Origin: Microlunatus flavus
Lineage (GTDB): Bacteria > Actinomycetota > Actinomycetes > Propionibacteriales > Propionibacteriaceae
Direction: 5' to 3'
DNA: 64,000 nt
Assembly (NCBI RefSeq): GCF_900110855.1
Contig: NZ_FOFA01000004.1
Span: forward strand, 238,401-302,400
Part shown: positions 9,651 to 19,125 of the stretch, one piece after another
Position numbering within the stretch: the first letter of the stretch is position 1
How the letters are laid out: each line of letters starts with the position of its first letter
Notes under the pieces: model-generated
Database searches by the model: none
What the model was told of the DNA's origin: nothing
Seen by the model: only the letters and a program-made list of their open reading frames with translations
Position numbers and translations under genes: made by a program

Positions 9651-9751
9651 GCCGGCGTGACCGCCGTGCGCCGGCCAGAGCTCTGACGTCGCGCCGCCGA
9701 GGCATCGGGAACGACCAGCGCCAGGCTCAGGGGCGAGGTCAGCGGGGACCG

Positions 9752-9770
9752 GACCCTCAGGGCGAGGGTC
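9752..9770. terminator. Hairpin between two convergent genes
   Basis: GACCCTC and GAGGGTC are perfect 7-base arms around a 5-base loop, placed between the hypothetical gene and the yggT-like gene, which converge here. There is no clear T run. Confidence 0.35.
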
Positions 9771-9785
9771 GGAGGCCGATCGACC

Positions 9786-10082
9786 TCAGTAGCTGTAGAA
9801 CACCGCGCGGTTGACCTGCATGAGGATACTCACGAGCAGGAACAGCGCGATGAAGGCCAGGTCGAGGCTCATGTTGCCGACCCGGACCGGCTTGAGGACC
9901 TTGCGCAGCGCACGCAGCGGCGGGTCGGTGATCGAGTAGACGACCTCCGCCAGCACCAGCAGCGGGCCGCGCGGCTGCCAGTCGCGCACGAGCACGGGCA
10001 CCCAGGACAGGATCATGCGGGCGAACAGGACGAGCATGAAGATCCACAGGACCCAGCCGATGATGACGCCGACCAGCACCAC
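9786..10082 (-). CDS. YggT family membrane protein
   Basis: The small 98-residue protein has two hydrophobic segments, near residues 3-27 and 70-90, joined by a loop holding the family motif DPPLRALRKV. YggT-like proteins lie beside sepF in most Gram-positive bacteria and are thought to assist division or turgor-related processes, but the biochemical function is unknown. Two consecutive GTG codons can start it, and GAGGTGAGGAG stands upstream. It follows sepF by about 157 bases on the same strand. Confidence 0.88.
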   Translation of the reverse strand: MVLVGVIIGWVLWIFMLVLFARMILSWVPVLVRDWQPRGPLLVLAEVVYSITDPPLRALRKVLKPVRVGNMSLDLAFIALFLLVSILMQVNRAVFYSY

Positions 10083-10239
10083 GCGCTCCTCACCTCTTCC
10101 GGTCCTCGGGCTCCACGCTCCTCGGACGTCTCCAGTCTAGGTCGACCCGGAGGACGTGGCGCCGGCTCCGGCGACCCGCTCCGCCACCACGCTGCCGCCG
10201 GGGGCTGGCGGTGCGCGGCCGGCCGTGGTCGGGCCGGGG

Positions 10240-10821
10240 TCAGCTCTGGTTGAAGAACCCGCCCGCGATGCGTTCCTTGTCCTCGGCCGTGACGGTGACG
10301 TTCTGCGGGGAGAGCAGGAACACCTTGCTGGTCACGCGCTCGATGGTGCCGTGCAGCCCGAAGATCAGGCCGGCGGCGAAGTCGACGAGCCGCTTGGCGT
10401 CGACGTCCTCCATCTGCGAGAGGTTCATGATCACGGGGACGCCGTCGCGGAAGTGCTCGCCGATCGTGCGGGCCTCGTTGTACGTGCGCGGGTGGACCGT
10501 CGTGATGCGGGACAGGTCGGCGGTGCGGGCCCGCGGGGCGGCGGCCGGCAGCTGCGTGGGGACCGGCGCGGCGGCCTGGGCGGCGACCGGCGCGACGTGG
10601 GCCGGGGCGATCGTCGTGGTGGAGGGGCGCTTGCTCTGCAGCGTGGTCACGCTGCCGCCACCGGCCGTACCGGTGGCCCGCTCGCGCTCCTGGGCCCCGA
10701 TGAGCTCCTCGCGGCTGATGCCCTCGGTGCGCTCGGCGTCGTCGACCTCGTACTCGGCATAGCGGTCGTCTTCGGTCCACAGGCCCAGCCATGCGCCGGC
10801 CCGCTTGAGTCTGTCCGCCAT
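10240..10821 (-). CDS. sepF: Cell division protein SepF
   Basis: SepF binds the FtsZ C-terminal tail and the membrane, and in actinobacteria serves as the main membrane anchor for the Z ring in place of FtsA. The N terminus [15 protein letters not shown] is an amphipathic membrane-binding helix. A variable Ala/Pro linker spans about residues 70-105, and the C-terminal core includes [17 protein letters not shown] and [10 protein letters not shown]. The annotated ATG is preceded by GAGGGG and gives this helix directly. A longer in-frame extension was rejected because it lacks family similarity. It follows ftsZ after only 137 non-coding bases, with pgeF and yggS missing from between. Confidence 0.94.
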   Translation of the reverse strand: MADRLKRAGAWLGLWTEDDRYAEYEVDDAERTEGISREELIGAQERERATGTAGGGSVTTLQSKRPSTTTIAPAHVAPVAAQAAAPVPTQLPAAAPRARTADLSRITTVHPRTYNEARTIGEHFRDGVPVIMNLSQMEDVDAKRLVDFAAGLIFGLHGTIERVTSKVFLLSPQNVTVTAEDKERIAGGFFNQS

Positions 10822-10958
10822 CGTCGCCCCTCGGTCTTGTCGGCGCTGTCTCGTCACTGGTCGTCACGACGCCGCCCCTCCCTCGCGGGAGCAGCGGCGT
10901 CGTCGACACTACCGGCCGGCCGGCGGCCCTCCGGGCACGCCGACCGTCGACACGCGGC

Positions 10959-12194
10959 CTACTTCAAGAAGTCGGGGACGTCCAGGTCGTCGTCGGCCGG
11001 CGGGCTCGGCGGGCGCAGCGGAGCGGGCCGCTGGGCCTGGGCCGGAGCGGCGGCAGCACCGCTCGGCGTCGCCGCCGGGACGGGGCGCGGGGACTCGAAC
11101 GAGGGTGCCTGGGCGGGCGCCGAGGAGTACGGGCGCTGGCCCGCGCCATGCTGGCCGCCGCCCTGCTGACCCTGCTGGCCGCCCTGCTGGCCGCTGCTGC
11201 GCAGGTCCGCCGCCCGGCTGACGCCCGGCTGGCGACGCGGGGGCTGGCCGCCCTCGAAGCCCGCGGCGATGACGGTCACGCGGACCTCGTCGCCGAGGGC
11301 GTCGTCGATCACGGTGCCGAAGATGATGTTCGCGTCCTCGTGCGCGGCCGCCTGGATGAGGTCGGCGGCGTTCGACACCTCGAACAGACCGAGGTCGGAA
11401 CCACCGGCGATCGACAGCAGCACGCCGTGCGCGCCCTCGATGCTGGCCTCCAGCAGGGGCGAGCTCACGGCCATCTCGGCCGCGGCGCGGGCCCGGTCCT
11501 CGCCCCGCGCGGAGCCGATGCCCATCAGGGCGGAGCCGGCGTTCGACATGACCGCCTTGACGTCGGCGAAGTCGAGGTTGATCAGGCCCGGGGTGGTGAT
11601 GAGGTCGGTGATGCCCGAGACACCCTGCATGAGCACCTGGTCGGCCTGCTTGAACGCGTCGAGGATCGCGATCTGGTGGTCGACCATCTGGAGCAGCTTG
11701 TCGTTCGGGATGACGATCAGCGTGTCGACCTCCTCGCGGAGGCTTCCGATGCCCGACTCGGCCTGCGTCGCGCGGCGCTTGCCCTCGAAGGAGAACGGCC
11801 GGGTCACGACGCCGATGGTCAGCGCGCCCAGCGCGCGGGCGATGCGAGCCACGACGGGCGCGCCGCCGGTGCCGGTGCCGCCGCCCTCGCCCGCGGTCAC
11901 GAAGACCATGTCCGCGCCCTTGAGCGCGTCCTCGATGTCCTGCGCATGGTCCTCGGCGGCCTGGCGGCCCTTGTCCGGGTCGGCGCCGGCACCGAGGCCG
12001 CGGGTGAGCTCGCGGCCGATGTCGAGCTTGACGTCGGCGTCGCTCATCAGCAGCGCCTGGGCGTCGGTGTTGACGGCGATGAACTCCACGCCGCGCAGGC
12101 CGGCCTCGATCATCCGGTTGACGGCGTTGACACCACCGCCACCGACGCCGACGACCTTGATGATGGCCAGGTAGTTCTGTGACGCAGAGACCAC
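10959..12194 (-). CDS. ftsZ: Cell division GTPase FtsZ
   Basis: FtsZ is the tubulin-like GTPase that polymerises into the division ring. The GTP-binding signature GGGTGTG lies at about residues 104-110, the early glycine motif [14 protein letters not shown] follows the start, and the T7 catalytic-loop segment with NLDFADVK is present. The globular domain ends near residue 315. A Gln/Gly/Pro/Ala-rich linker of about 80 residues comes next, with a run of [11 protein letters not shown]. The chain ends in [10 protein letters not shown], the conserved tail that binds SepF and FtsW. The start is GTG with GAAGGAAG upstream. A 564-base leader rich in inverted repeats separates it from ftsQ, so it very likely has its own promoter or leader control. 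Confidence 0.98.
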   Translation of the reverse strand: MVSASQNYLAIIKVVGVGGGGVNAVNRMIEAGLRGVEFIAVNTDAQALLMSDADVKLDIGRELTRGLGAGADPDKGRQAAEDHAQDIEDALKGADMVFVTAGEGGGTGTGGAPVVARIARALGALTIGVVTRPFSFEGKRRATQAESGIGSLREEVDTLIVIPNDKLLQMVDHQIAILDAFKQADQVLMQGVSGITDLITTPGLINLDFADVKAVMSNAGSALMGIGSARGEDRARAAAEMAVSSPLLEASIEGAHGVLLSIAGGSDLGLFEVSNAADLIQAAAHEDANIIFGTVIDDALGDEVRVTVIAAGFEGGQPPRRQPGVSRAADLRSSGQQGGQQGQQGGGQHGAGQRPYSSAPAQAPSFESPRPVPAATPSGAAAAPAQAQRPAPLRPPSPPADDDLDVPDFLK

Positions 12195-12413
12195 GGGGGC
12201 TTCCTTCTCGTTCTCGCTTGCGCGCTCGACCGGCTCGTCCGACGTTCCTCCGACCCGGACCTCCGGACCTCGACCTGGGGTCGAGACCGGCGGGCCGACC
12301 CGGGGAAGGCAGGTCGACGAGGGGAGACGCGAACGGGGACGAATCTATCGAGGGCCGTCCGCCGAAGTCCACGTGGCGCCAGCCCGACACGCGTCCGGCA
12401 CGCCCGAACCCCC

Positions 12414-12429
12414 GGATCTCTGGAGATCC
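12414..12429. promoter_or_regulatory. 16-base palindrome in the ftsZ leader
   Basis: GGATCTC and GAGATCC are perfect arms around TG. On the ftsZ strand the motif is preceded by ACCCTCAAGTG. From memory this resembles the AACCTCAAGT-like sequence found upstream of ftsZ in several actinobacteria. It could be a regulator site or part of a promoter. Confidence 0.4.
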
Positions 12430-12596
12430 ACTTGAGGGTGAGACGAACCCGGGGTTGCCGAGCGGTGAGCGGTACGGCAGCCCGGACGTTCCTGGAGCTC
12501 GTCGGCGCGAGCGTCCTGAGGCGCCGAACCGAGCCGGGCCCCTCGACCACGGGCGCCGCCCCGCGGCCGCCCTCCGCTCAGGCTTCGTCCCCCTCG

Positions 12597-12687
12597 CTGC
12601 TGAAAGCGGGTCGCTCGATCGCGCAGGAGCCGGAGTTCCACGCTCAGCGCGGCCGACGAGCCGCATCGAGCGACCCGGATTCAGCAG
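12597..12687. repeat. Long inverted repeat (23-base arms) downstream of ftsQ
   Basis: Arms at 12597-12619 and 12665-12687 are complementary in 21 of 23 positions, with the two mismatches adjacent. A 45-base loop separates them. As RNA it would form one very stable stem starting about 70 bases after the ftsQ stop codon. No T run follows, so it is not a textbook terminator. It could limit read-through, protect a processed 3' end, or be the footprint of a small mobile repeat. Confidence 0.6.
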
Positions 12688-12758
12688 GACCACCGACCAG
12701 GCTGAGGGGCGTGGTGTTGCGCTCAGCGCGCCCGGAGCTCCGGGACGTACCCGCGCGG

Positions 12759-13508
12759 TCAGCGGGTCGCAGGCGCGTGCGGGGCGGAGACGTCGATGGA
12801 CGTCTTGGCACCGGAGGCGAGCAGCGCGGTGGCGACCTGCGCCTTGAGGGGGGACTCCGACGCGTCGCCCCAGACGATCACCAGACCAGAGGCGGTGCGG
12901 AGCCGGATCGAGTCGGGCGTGGCCGCCTCGATGCTCGTCACCTGGGCGCGGACGTCGGCGGGCAGCGCGAGCACCACCGAGCCGAGCTCGACCAGCAGCG
13001 GCCGGTTGGCCGGGTCGGCGCTCACCTGCACGACGCCGGCCGGCAGCACGGTCTTCGCGGCGAACACGACGCCCGCCTTGTCGGCGACGAGGAACCCGCC
13101 GGGCTGGGCCACGCCGAGCAGCGGCTGGCGCTCGGTGACCGTGATGCGGACCTTCCCGGGCCACTCCCGCGTCACGGTGGCGGCGGCCACCTGGGGCAGG
13201 GACGTCGCCCGCCGGGCGATGGCGTCGAGGGGCTGGCGGGCGAGCGGCCGGCCCAGCGGGACGGCGGCGGCGGCGGTGACCTGGTCGCGGCTGAGCTCGC
13301 GCACCCCCACCACGTCCACGCTGCGCGCGGCGAAGACGGAGGAGAAGTAGACCAGCCAGACCGCGGTGCCGACGACCGCCGCGAGCACCAAGGCGAGGAC
13401 GGCCCGCAGGACGCGGCGACGCCGGCGCGTGCGGCGGTCGCGCTGCTCGGCCAGCGAGGGCCGCGTCGGCGTCAGCGGGGCGCGGGGCGGCGCGGCGGTG
13501 CTCGTCAC
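12759..13508 (-). CDS. ftsQ: Cell division protein FtsQ/DivIB
   Basis: FtsQ is a bitopic membrane protein that links early and late division proteins and controls FtsWI. The 249-residue product has a basic cytoplasmic N terminus with RDRRTRRRRRV, one membrane helix at about residues 33-55, and a POTRA domain beginning at FAARSVDVVGVRELSRDQV. A beta domain with REWPGKVRITVTERQPL follows. The GTG start is preceded by GGAGGGGAG and overlaps the murC stop by four bases, which indicates coupling. An upstream extension of the same frame overlaps murC entirely and was rejected. Confidence 0.93.
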   Translation of the reverse strand: MTSTAAPPRAPLTPTRPSLAEQRDRRTRRRRRVLRAVLALVLAAVVGTAVWLVYFSSVFAARSVDVVGVRELSRDQVTAAAAVPLGRPLARQPLDAIARRATSLPQVAAATVTREWPGKVRITVTERQPLLGVAQPGGFLVADKAGVVFAAKTVLPAGVVQVSADPANRPLLVELGSVVLALPADVRAQVTSIEAATPDSIRLRTASGLVIVWGDASESPLKAQVATALLASGAKTSIDVSAPHAPATR

Positions 13509-15064
13509 GCGCTCCCCTCCCCCGCCTCGTGGCGCCCGAGCGCGTCGGCGGCGGCCGCCTCGTCGTCGCCGGGTCCCGGTGCGTCGGCCTGGGGGGCCGC
13601 CGACCCGTGCGTGCGGACCGAACGGTCGGCCCGGTGCGCGAGGGCGTCGACGATCAGCGGCGCGACCTTGGTGACGTCGCCGCAGCCGAGGGTCACGACG
13701 AGGTCGCCGGGCCGGGCGAGGCCGGCCACGACGGGCGCGGCGGAGTCCCAGTCGGGCTCGTAGGTCACGTGCGCGGTCCCCGCGGGCACCGCGTCGGCCA
13801 CGAGCGCGCCGGTGATGCCCGGGATCGGGTCCTCGCGGTCGCCGCACACGTCCATCACGACGGTCTCGTCGGCGATCGACGCGGCGTCCGCCAGCTCGCG
13901 GAACAGGTCGCGGGTCCGCGTGTAGAGGTGCGGCTGGAGCACCGCGACCACCCGACCGCCGTCCGGCTGCCCGTCGACGGCCGTGCGGGCGGCCCGCAGG
14001 GTGTGGGCCACCTCGGTCGGGTGGTGGGCGTAGTCGTCGAACACGCGCACGCCGTCGACCGTGCCGACGAGCTGGAAGCGGCGGTTGGTGCCCGCGTACG
14101 TCGACAGCTGCTCGCGCGCGGTCTGGTCGTCGACGCCCAGCGAGGTGAGGACGGCGTACGCGGCGGCGGCGTTCGCGACGTTGTAGGTGCCGGGCACGTC
14201 GAGGGTCAGCGGCCCGCCGACGCCGCCCCGACCCAGGCGGAAGCTCGAGCCCGTGCCCGCGAACGTCGCGCCGGTGATCCGCACGTCCGCGTCGACGGCC
14301 TGCCCGAAGGTGACGACCTCGGGCCCGCTGCCGGACTCCTCGACGTGGCGCCGCACCGTCGCGGTCAGCTCGACCGCGCCGGGGTCGTCGGCGCTCACGA
14401 CCAGCACGCGCACGGCGGACGCCGTCGCGAACCGGACGAAGCCGTCGGCGTACGCCTGCGCGGTGCCCCAGTTGCTCAGGTGGTCGGGGTCGACGTTGGT
14501 CACCACGGCGACCTCGGCCGGGTACTGCAGGAAGGACCCGTCGCTCTCGTCGGCCTCGACGACCATGACGTCGCCGCGGCCGAGGTGCCCGCCGCTCTTG
14601 CTGCCCGTGAAGGAGCCGCCGATCACGTACGAGGGGTCGAGGCCGGCGCCCACCAGCGCCCCCGCGACCATCGCAGTCGTCGTGGTCTTGCCGTGCGTCC
14701 CGGCGACGGCGACGCCCCGCCGGCCGAGCATCAGCGAGCCCAGCGCGGCGCTGCGGTGCAGGACCCGCAGGCCCCGGCGGCGCGCCTCGGCGAGCTCGGG
14801 GTTGTCCTCGCGGATCGCGGACGAGGCGACCACGGTCTGCGCGTCGCCCAGCTGCTCGGCGCGGTGCCCGACGTGGACGCCGGCGCCGCGGGCTGCGAGG
14901 CCGCGCAGGTAGGCCGAGTCGGAGCGGTCGCTGCCGCTGACCGGGACGCCGAGGTCGAGGAACATCGAGGCGATGCCGTTCATGCCGGACCCGCCGACGG
15001 CGATGAAGTGGACCCCGCCGAGCTGGGCGGGCGGGACGAGCTCGACCGGTTCGAGCAGCGGCAT
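13505..15064 (-). CDS. murC: UDP-N-acetylmuramate--L-alanine ligase
   Basis: MurC adds the first residue, L-alanine, to UDP-MurNAc in cytosolic peptidoglycan precursor synthesis. The Rossmann start HFIAVGGSGMNGIA, the ATP-binding loop VAGTHGKTTTT (about 119-129), the EADESDGSF metal/substrate segment and the later FDDYAHHPTE motif are all present. The length of 519 residues is slightly above average because of a C-terminal tail. It overlaps murG by one base upstream and ftsQ by four bases downstream, and is part of the leftward dcw operon. Confidence 0.97.
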   Translation of the reverse strand: MPLLEPVELVPPAQLGGVHFIAVGGSGMNGIASMFLDLGVPVSGSDRSDSAYLRGLAARGAGVHVGHRAEQLGDAQTVVASSAIREDNPELAEARRRGLRVLHRSAALGSLMLGRRGVAVAGTHGKTTTTAMVAGALVGAGLDPSYVIGGSFTGSKSGGHLGRGDVMVVEADESDGSFLQYPAEVAVVTNVDPDHLSNWGTAQAYADGFVRFATASAVRVLVVSADDPGAVELTATVRRHVEESGSGPEVVTFGQAVDADVRITGATFAGTGSSFRLGRGGVGGPLTLDVPGTYNVANAAAAYAVLTSLGVDDQTAREQLSTYAGTNRRFQLVGTVDGVRVFDDYAHHPTEVAHTLRAARTAVDGQPDGGRVVAVLQPHLYTRTRDLFRELADAASIADETVVMDVCGDREDPIPGITGALVADAVPAGTAHVTYEPDWDSAAPVVAGLARPGDLVVTLGCGDVTKVAPLIVDALAHRADRSVRTHGSAAPQADAPGPGDDEAAAADALGRHEAGEGSA

Positions 15065-16197
15065 CAGCGTTCCTCCTCACCCGTGCTGGCGGCGACGGCC
15101 AGTGTGCGCTCGGCCAGGACCGTGGCCGCGTCCCGTCTCGCGGTGCCGGCCAGCGCCCGCGCCATCGCGGCGAGCCGGTCCGGGTCGCCGAGCAGGGTCG
15201 GCACCTCGGCCGCCACCCAGCCCGGGGTGCAGTCCGCGTCGTCCAGCAGCAGGCCGCCGCCGGCCTCGACGACGGGCGCCGCGTTGCGGGCCTGCTCGCC
15301 GTTGCCGTGGGGGTAGGGCACGAAGACGCAGGGCAGCCCGACCGTCGCGGTCTCCATGACGGTCCCGGCCCCGCAGCGTCCGAGCATCAGGTCGGCCGCG
15401 GCGTACGCCTGCTCCATGTGCTCGACGTAGGCCAGGGGGACGTACGTCGCCCCGGTCTCGGCGTCCACGCGTCGCTCGTCGTCGTCGCGGAAGTTCTTGG
15501 GGCCGAGGACGTGCAGCACGTCGACGCCGGCGCGCAGCAGGTCGTCGGCCGCCCCGCGCGCGGCCGCGTTGACGCTGGCGGCGCCCTGCGAGCCGCCGCT
15601 GACCAGGAGGGTGGGTCGACGCCCCCCGCCCTCGGGCTCGAGGCCCAGCGCCTCCCGGGCCGCCGGGCGGGCCGCGGCGCGGTCGAGGTCGGCGATCCCC
15701 CGGCGCAGCGGCAGGCCGATCAGCGTGGCGTGGGCCAGCGGCGTGCCGGGGAAGGAGATGTAGACCTCGCGGGTCACCCGGGCCGCGAGCCGGTTGGCCA
15801 GGCCGGGCAGGGCGTTCTGCTCGTGGACCACGACGGGGACGCCGAGGCGCCGCGCCGCGAGGTAGACCGGCGTGGAGACGTAGCCGCCGAAGCCGAGGGC
15901 GACGTCGGCCTCCGTGCGCCGCAGGACCGCACCCGCGGCGCGCACCGCCGCGGCGAGCCGGCCCGGCACCCGCAGCAGGTCCGGCCCCGGTCGCCGCGGC
16001 ATGGGGACCGGCGGGATCAGCTCGAGCGGCAGGCCGGCGGCCGGGACGACGGTGCTCTCCAGCCCGCGGGCGGTCCCGACGGCGGTGACCCGGGTGCCCG
16101 GCGCGAGGCGGAGCAGCTCCTGGGCGGTGGCGATCAGCGGCGACGTGTGGCCGGCGGTGCCGCCGCCGGCGAGCACGACCGACACCGGTGCGCTCAC
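15064..16197 (-). CDS. murG: UDP-GlcNAc:undecaprenyl-PP-MurNAc-pentapeptide GlcNAc transferase
   Basis: MurG makes lipid II from lipid I at the inner face of the membrane. The N-terminal glycine-rich loop VVLAGGGTAGHTSP, the VALGFGGYVSTPVYLAA segment, VVVHEQNALPG, the second loop LLVSGGSQGA and the donor-binding LGRCGAGTVMETATVG are all recognisable in the usual order. The length of 377 residues is normal. The GTG start overlaps the ftsW stop by four bases. Confidence 0.97.
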   Translation of the reverse strand: MSAPVSVVLAGGGTAGHTSPLIATAQELLRLAPGTRVTAVGTARGLESTVVPAAGLPLELIPPVPMPRRPGPDLLRVPGRLAAAVRAAGAVLRRTEADVALGFGGYVSTPVYLAARRLGVPVVVHEQNALPGLANRLAARVTREVYISFPGTPLAHATLIGLPLRRGIADLDRAAARPAAREALGLEPEGGGRRPTLLVSGGSQGAASVNAAARGAADDLLRAGVDVLHVLGPKNFRDDDERRVDAETGATYVPLAYVEHMEQAYAAADLMLGRCGAGTVMETATVGLPCVFVPYPHGNGEQARNAAPVVEAGGGLLLDDADCTPGWVAAEVPTLLGDPDRLAAMARALAGTARRDAATVLAERTLAVAASTGEEER

Positions 16198-17543
16198 GCG
16201 CGGCTCCGGGTGCGCCGCGAGCCGGTCGTCCCGGTGGTCACGGTCACGCGCGGGCGGTCACCGGAACGGCGGGCGCTGATCAGGGCACGCGCCGCCGGCT
16301 CGCGGCGCGCGCAGCCGAGCAGCACGCCGACGGCGAGCAGGTTGCCGATGAGGGCCGAGCCCCCGTACGAGACCAGGGGAAGGGGCACGCCGGCGATCGG
16401 CAGCAGCCGGAGCACGACCGCCAGGTTGAACAGCGCCTGGGCGACGAACCAGGTGGTGACGCCGCCGGCGGCGTAGCGGGAGAAGGGGTCGTCGGAGCGC
16501 GACGCGATGCGGAACCCGGCGTAGCCGAGCAGGCCGATGAGCGCCAGGACCACGAGCGAGCCGAACAGCCCGAACTCCTCGCCGAGCACGGCGAAGATGA
16601 AGTCGGTGTGGGCCTCGGGCAGGCTCCCCCACTTCTGCCGGCTGGCCCCGAGCCCCATGCCCCACCAGCCGCCGGAGGCGATGGCGAACATGCCGGCCTG
16701 GGCCTGGTCGTTGATGCCGTTCACGTTGACCGAGGGGTCGAGGTACGCCGCCAGCCGGCGCATGCGGACCGGCGAGGTGACGAAGAGGCCGACCACGCCG
16801 AGGAACCCGAGCCCGCCGAGCCCGAGCAGCACGCGGACCGGCGCACCGACGATCCACAGCATCCCGGCCACGATCCCGCCGAGCACGACCGCGGTGCCGG
16901 CGTCGCCCTGGAAGACGACGAGCGCGATGACGACCAGCGCCCCCGGCAGGAACGGCACGAGCAGGTGGAACGGGCGGTCCAGCAGCTTCTGCTTGCGGGC
17001 CATGACGTCGGCGCCCCAGACGACCATGGCCAGCTTGGCGAACTCGGCCGGCTGGATCCCGAAGCCGGCGACGCCGGTCGAGAGCCAGTTGCGGTTGCCG
17101 TTGATGGTCATGCCCAGCGGCGTGTAGGTCAGCACGAGCAGCAGGACCGCCAGGCCCATGCCGACCCAGCTCACCCAGCGAAGGGTCGCGACGGGCATCC
17201 GCATGATGACGACCGCCCCGACGACGCCGATGCCGAGGAAGATCAGCTGCCGCTTGACGTAGTAGTACGAGTCGCCGGTGGTGAGGTAGGCGTTCACGCT
17301 CGAGGCCGAGAGCACCATCATCAGGCCGACCACGAGCAGCAGCGCGACCGAGCCGAGCACCAGGTGGTAGCTGGTCAGCGGCCGGTCGAGGACCGACCGC
17401 AGCCAGAGGGCGACAGCGCGGCTCGAGGTCGGCGCGATGTCGGTCGTGCGGTCCTTGCGCGATCCGGCGCGGGCGGAGCCCCTGCCGCGGCCTCCGGGTC
17501 GAGGACCGGGGTCCTTGACGTCCGAGGGGGTCAGGGTCGCCAC
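16194..17543 (-). CDS. ftsW: Septal peptidoglycan glycosyltransferase FtsW
   Basis: FtsW is a SEDS-family membrane enzyme that polymerises lipid II at the septum with FtsI. The 449-residue chain has a disordered basic N terminus of about 60 residues and then about ten hydrophobic segments. Typical SEDS landmarks include YYYVKRQLIFLGIG, GNRNWLSTGVAGFGIQPAEFAKLA, FQGDAGTA, the conserved Asp segment with AYLDPS, and VPLPLVSYGGSALIGNL near the end. The frame is open 220 bases further upstream, but the GTG at 17543 has GAAGGAGG upstream and avoids overlap with murD. Together with murG it forms an overlapping pair. Confidence 0.95.
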   Translation of the reverse strand: MATLTPSDVKDPGPRPGGRGRGSARAGSRKDRTTDIAPTSSRAVALWLRSVLDRPLTSYHLVLGSVALLLVVGLMMVLSASSVNAYLTTGDSYYYVKRQLIFLGIGVVGAVVIMRMPVATLRWVSWVGMGLAVLLLVLTYTPLGMTINGNRNWLSTGVAGFGIQPAEFAKLAMVVWGADVMARKQKLLDRPFHLLVPFLPGALVVIALVVFQGDAGTAVVLGGIVAGMLWIVGAPVRVLLGLGGLGFLGVVGLFVTSPVRMRRLAAYLDPSVNVNGINDQAQAGMFAIASGGWWGMGLGASRQKWGSLPEAHTDFIFAVLGEEFGLFGSLVVLALIGLLGYAGFRIASRSDDPFSRYAAGGVTTWFVAQALFNLAVVLRLLPIAGVPLPLVSYGGSALIGNLLAVGVLLGCARREPAARALISARRSGDRPRVTVTTGTTGSRRTRSRA

Positions 17544-17604
17544 AGGTGGCTCCTCCTTCTCGTGCGGCTGCTCGTGCGGTCGTGCGTCCCTCCCGGCGGA
17601 CCGG

Positions 17605-19125
17605 TCAGGGAGCGAGCGCGCGCACCGCCTCGGCGAAGGCGTCGCCGCGCGCGGCGTAGTCGGTGAACATGTCCAGGCTGGCGCAGCCCGGCGCGAGCAG
17701 GACCACGTCTCCCGGCCGGGCCAGGGACGCGGCCGTCGCGACGGCCCGTGCCATGACGTCGGCACTGGCGCCCGGCGTCACCCGACCATCTTCAGCGGTC
17801 GTCACGACCTCGACCGGCACATCGGGTGCGTGTCGAGCCAGCGCTTCGGCGACCACCGGCGCGTCGACGCCGAGCAGCACCGCCGCCCGGAACCGTCCGG
17901 CGTGCGCCGCCACGAGGTCCTCGAAGCGCGTGCCCTTGGCCTGGCCGCCCGCGACCCAGACCACCTTCGGCCCGGCCGGGTCGGAGGGGTCGCCGAACGC
18001 GCGCAGCGCCGCGTCGGCCGCGTGCGGGTTCGTGGCCTTGGAGTCGTCGACGTAGCGCACCCCGTCGCGCTCTCCCACGGTCTGGATCTTGTGCGCCCCG
18101 ACCCGGACGCCCCGCAGGCCGTCGCGGACGGCGCTCGCGCGGACGCCGTACGAGCGGGCGAGCGCGGCCGCGGCCAGCGCGTTCGCGACGACGTGCGGCG
18201 GGGGTGGGTCCCCCTCCGGCACGCCCGCGGCGAGCGCGACGTCGGCGAGCGAGGCCAGCTCGAGCGCGGAGTCGCGGCGCTGCTCGATGAAAGCCCGGTC
18301 GACGAGCAGGTCGTCGACGACACCCAGCATCGAAGGCCCCGGCGTGCCGAGCGTGAAGCCGATCGCGCGCGCCCCCTCGACGACGTCGGCCTCCTCCACC
18401 ATCGCCTCGGTCGCCCGGTCGGCGACGTTGTAGACGCAGGAGTGCGAGACGCCCTCGTAGATCTTGGCCTTGGCCGCGCCGTACGCCTCGTAGCCGCCGT
18501 GCCACGACAGGTGGTCGGGCTGCAGGTTCAGCACCGCCGCCGAGTGCAGGCCGAGCGAGCTCGACCAGTGCAGCTGGTGGCTGGAGAGCTCGACGGCCAG
18601 GACGTCGTACGGCTCGGTGTCGAGCACGATCTCCATGACCGGGCGGCCGATGTTGCCGACGGCGGCGGTGCGCAGGCCGGCGGCGGCGAGCATCGACTCC
18701 AGCATCTGCGTCGTCGTGGTCTTGCCGTTGGTGCCGGTGATCCCCAGCCAGGGGATCACCTTGGCCGGCCGGCTGAGCCGCCAGGCCAGCTCGACCTCGC
18801 TCCACACCGGCACGTCCTGCGCCACCGCCTGCACGAGGATCGGCGCGGTCGGCGGGAAGCCGGTGGTCACGACGAGGTCGGCGGCCTCGGGAAGGTTCGC
18901 GGTGGAGCCCGGCCCCAGCCGCACGGTCGCACCGAGCACCTCGAGCAGGGCGCCCTTGTCGGTGTTCGCCTCGCTCGCCGCGTCGTCGAGCACGGTCACC
19001 CGTGCCCCGAGCTGCAGCAGCCCGTCCGCCGCCGCGAAGCCGGACACCCCGACCCCGGCGATCACCACGTGCGCGTCCGGCCAGGGCGACGCCCCGTCGG
19101 CGGTCCTCATCCAGGAGATCGTCAT
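17605..19125 (-). CDS. murD: UDP-N-acetylmuramoyl-L-alanine--D-glutamate ligase
   Basis: MurD adds D-glutamate to the growing UDP-MurNAc peptide. Visible landmarks are the N-terminal [17 protein letters not shown], the ATP loop [18 protein letters not shown], the substrate segment [21 protein letters not shown] and the late [11 protein letters not shown]. The length is 506 residues. A GAAGGA ribosome site precedes the ATG. The start is 174 bases away from the mraY stop across a repeat-like spacer, the only large gap within the mur part of the cluster. Confidence 0.97.
   Translation of the reverse strand: MTISWMRTADGASPWPDAHVVIAGVGVSGFAAADGLLQLGARVTVLDDAASEANTDKGALLEVLGATVRLGPGSTANLPEAADLVVTTGFPPTAPILVQAVAQDVPVWSEVELAWRLSRPAKVIPWLGITGTNGKTTTTQMLESMLAAAGLRTAAVGNIGRPVMEIVLDTEPYDVLAVELSSHQLHWSSSLGLHSAAVLNLQPDHLSWHGGYEAYGAAKAKIYEGVSHSCVYNVADRATEAMVEEADVVEGARAIGFTLGTPGPSMLGVVDDLLVDRAFIEQRRDSALELASLADVALAAGVPEGDPPPPHVVANALAAAALARSYGVRASAVRDGLRGVRVGAHKIQTVGERDGVRYVDDSKATNPHAADAALRAFGDPSDPAGPKVVWVAGGQAKGTRFEDLVAAHAGRFRAAVLLGVDAPVVAEALARHAPDVPVEVVTTAEDGRVTPGASADVMARAVATAASLARPGDVVLLAPGCASLDMFTDYAARGDAFAEAVRALAP

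Larger units (their letters stand above)
12195..12758. other. Non-coding ftsQ-ftsZ spacer with several inverted repeats
   Basis: No credible gene lies in these 564 bases. The region holds a 16-base palindrome nearer ftsZ, a pair of 23-base inverted arms nearer ftsQ and the perfect 14-base palindrome CCCGGAGCTCCGGG at 12731-12744. The word CGCTCAGCGCG occurs twice, at 12641 and 12720. In other actinobacteria ftsZ is driven by several promoters in this position, so promoter and leader functions are likely here. Confidence 0.7.
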
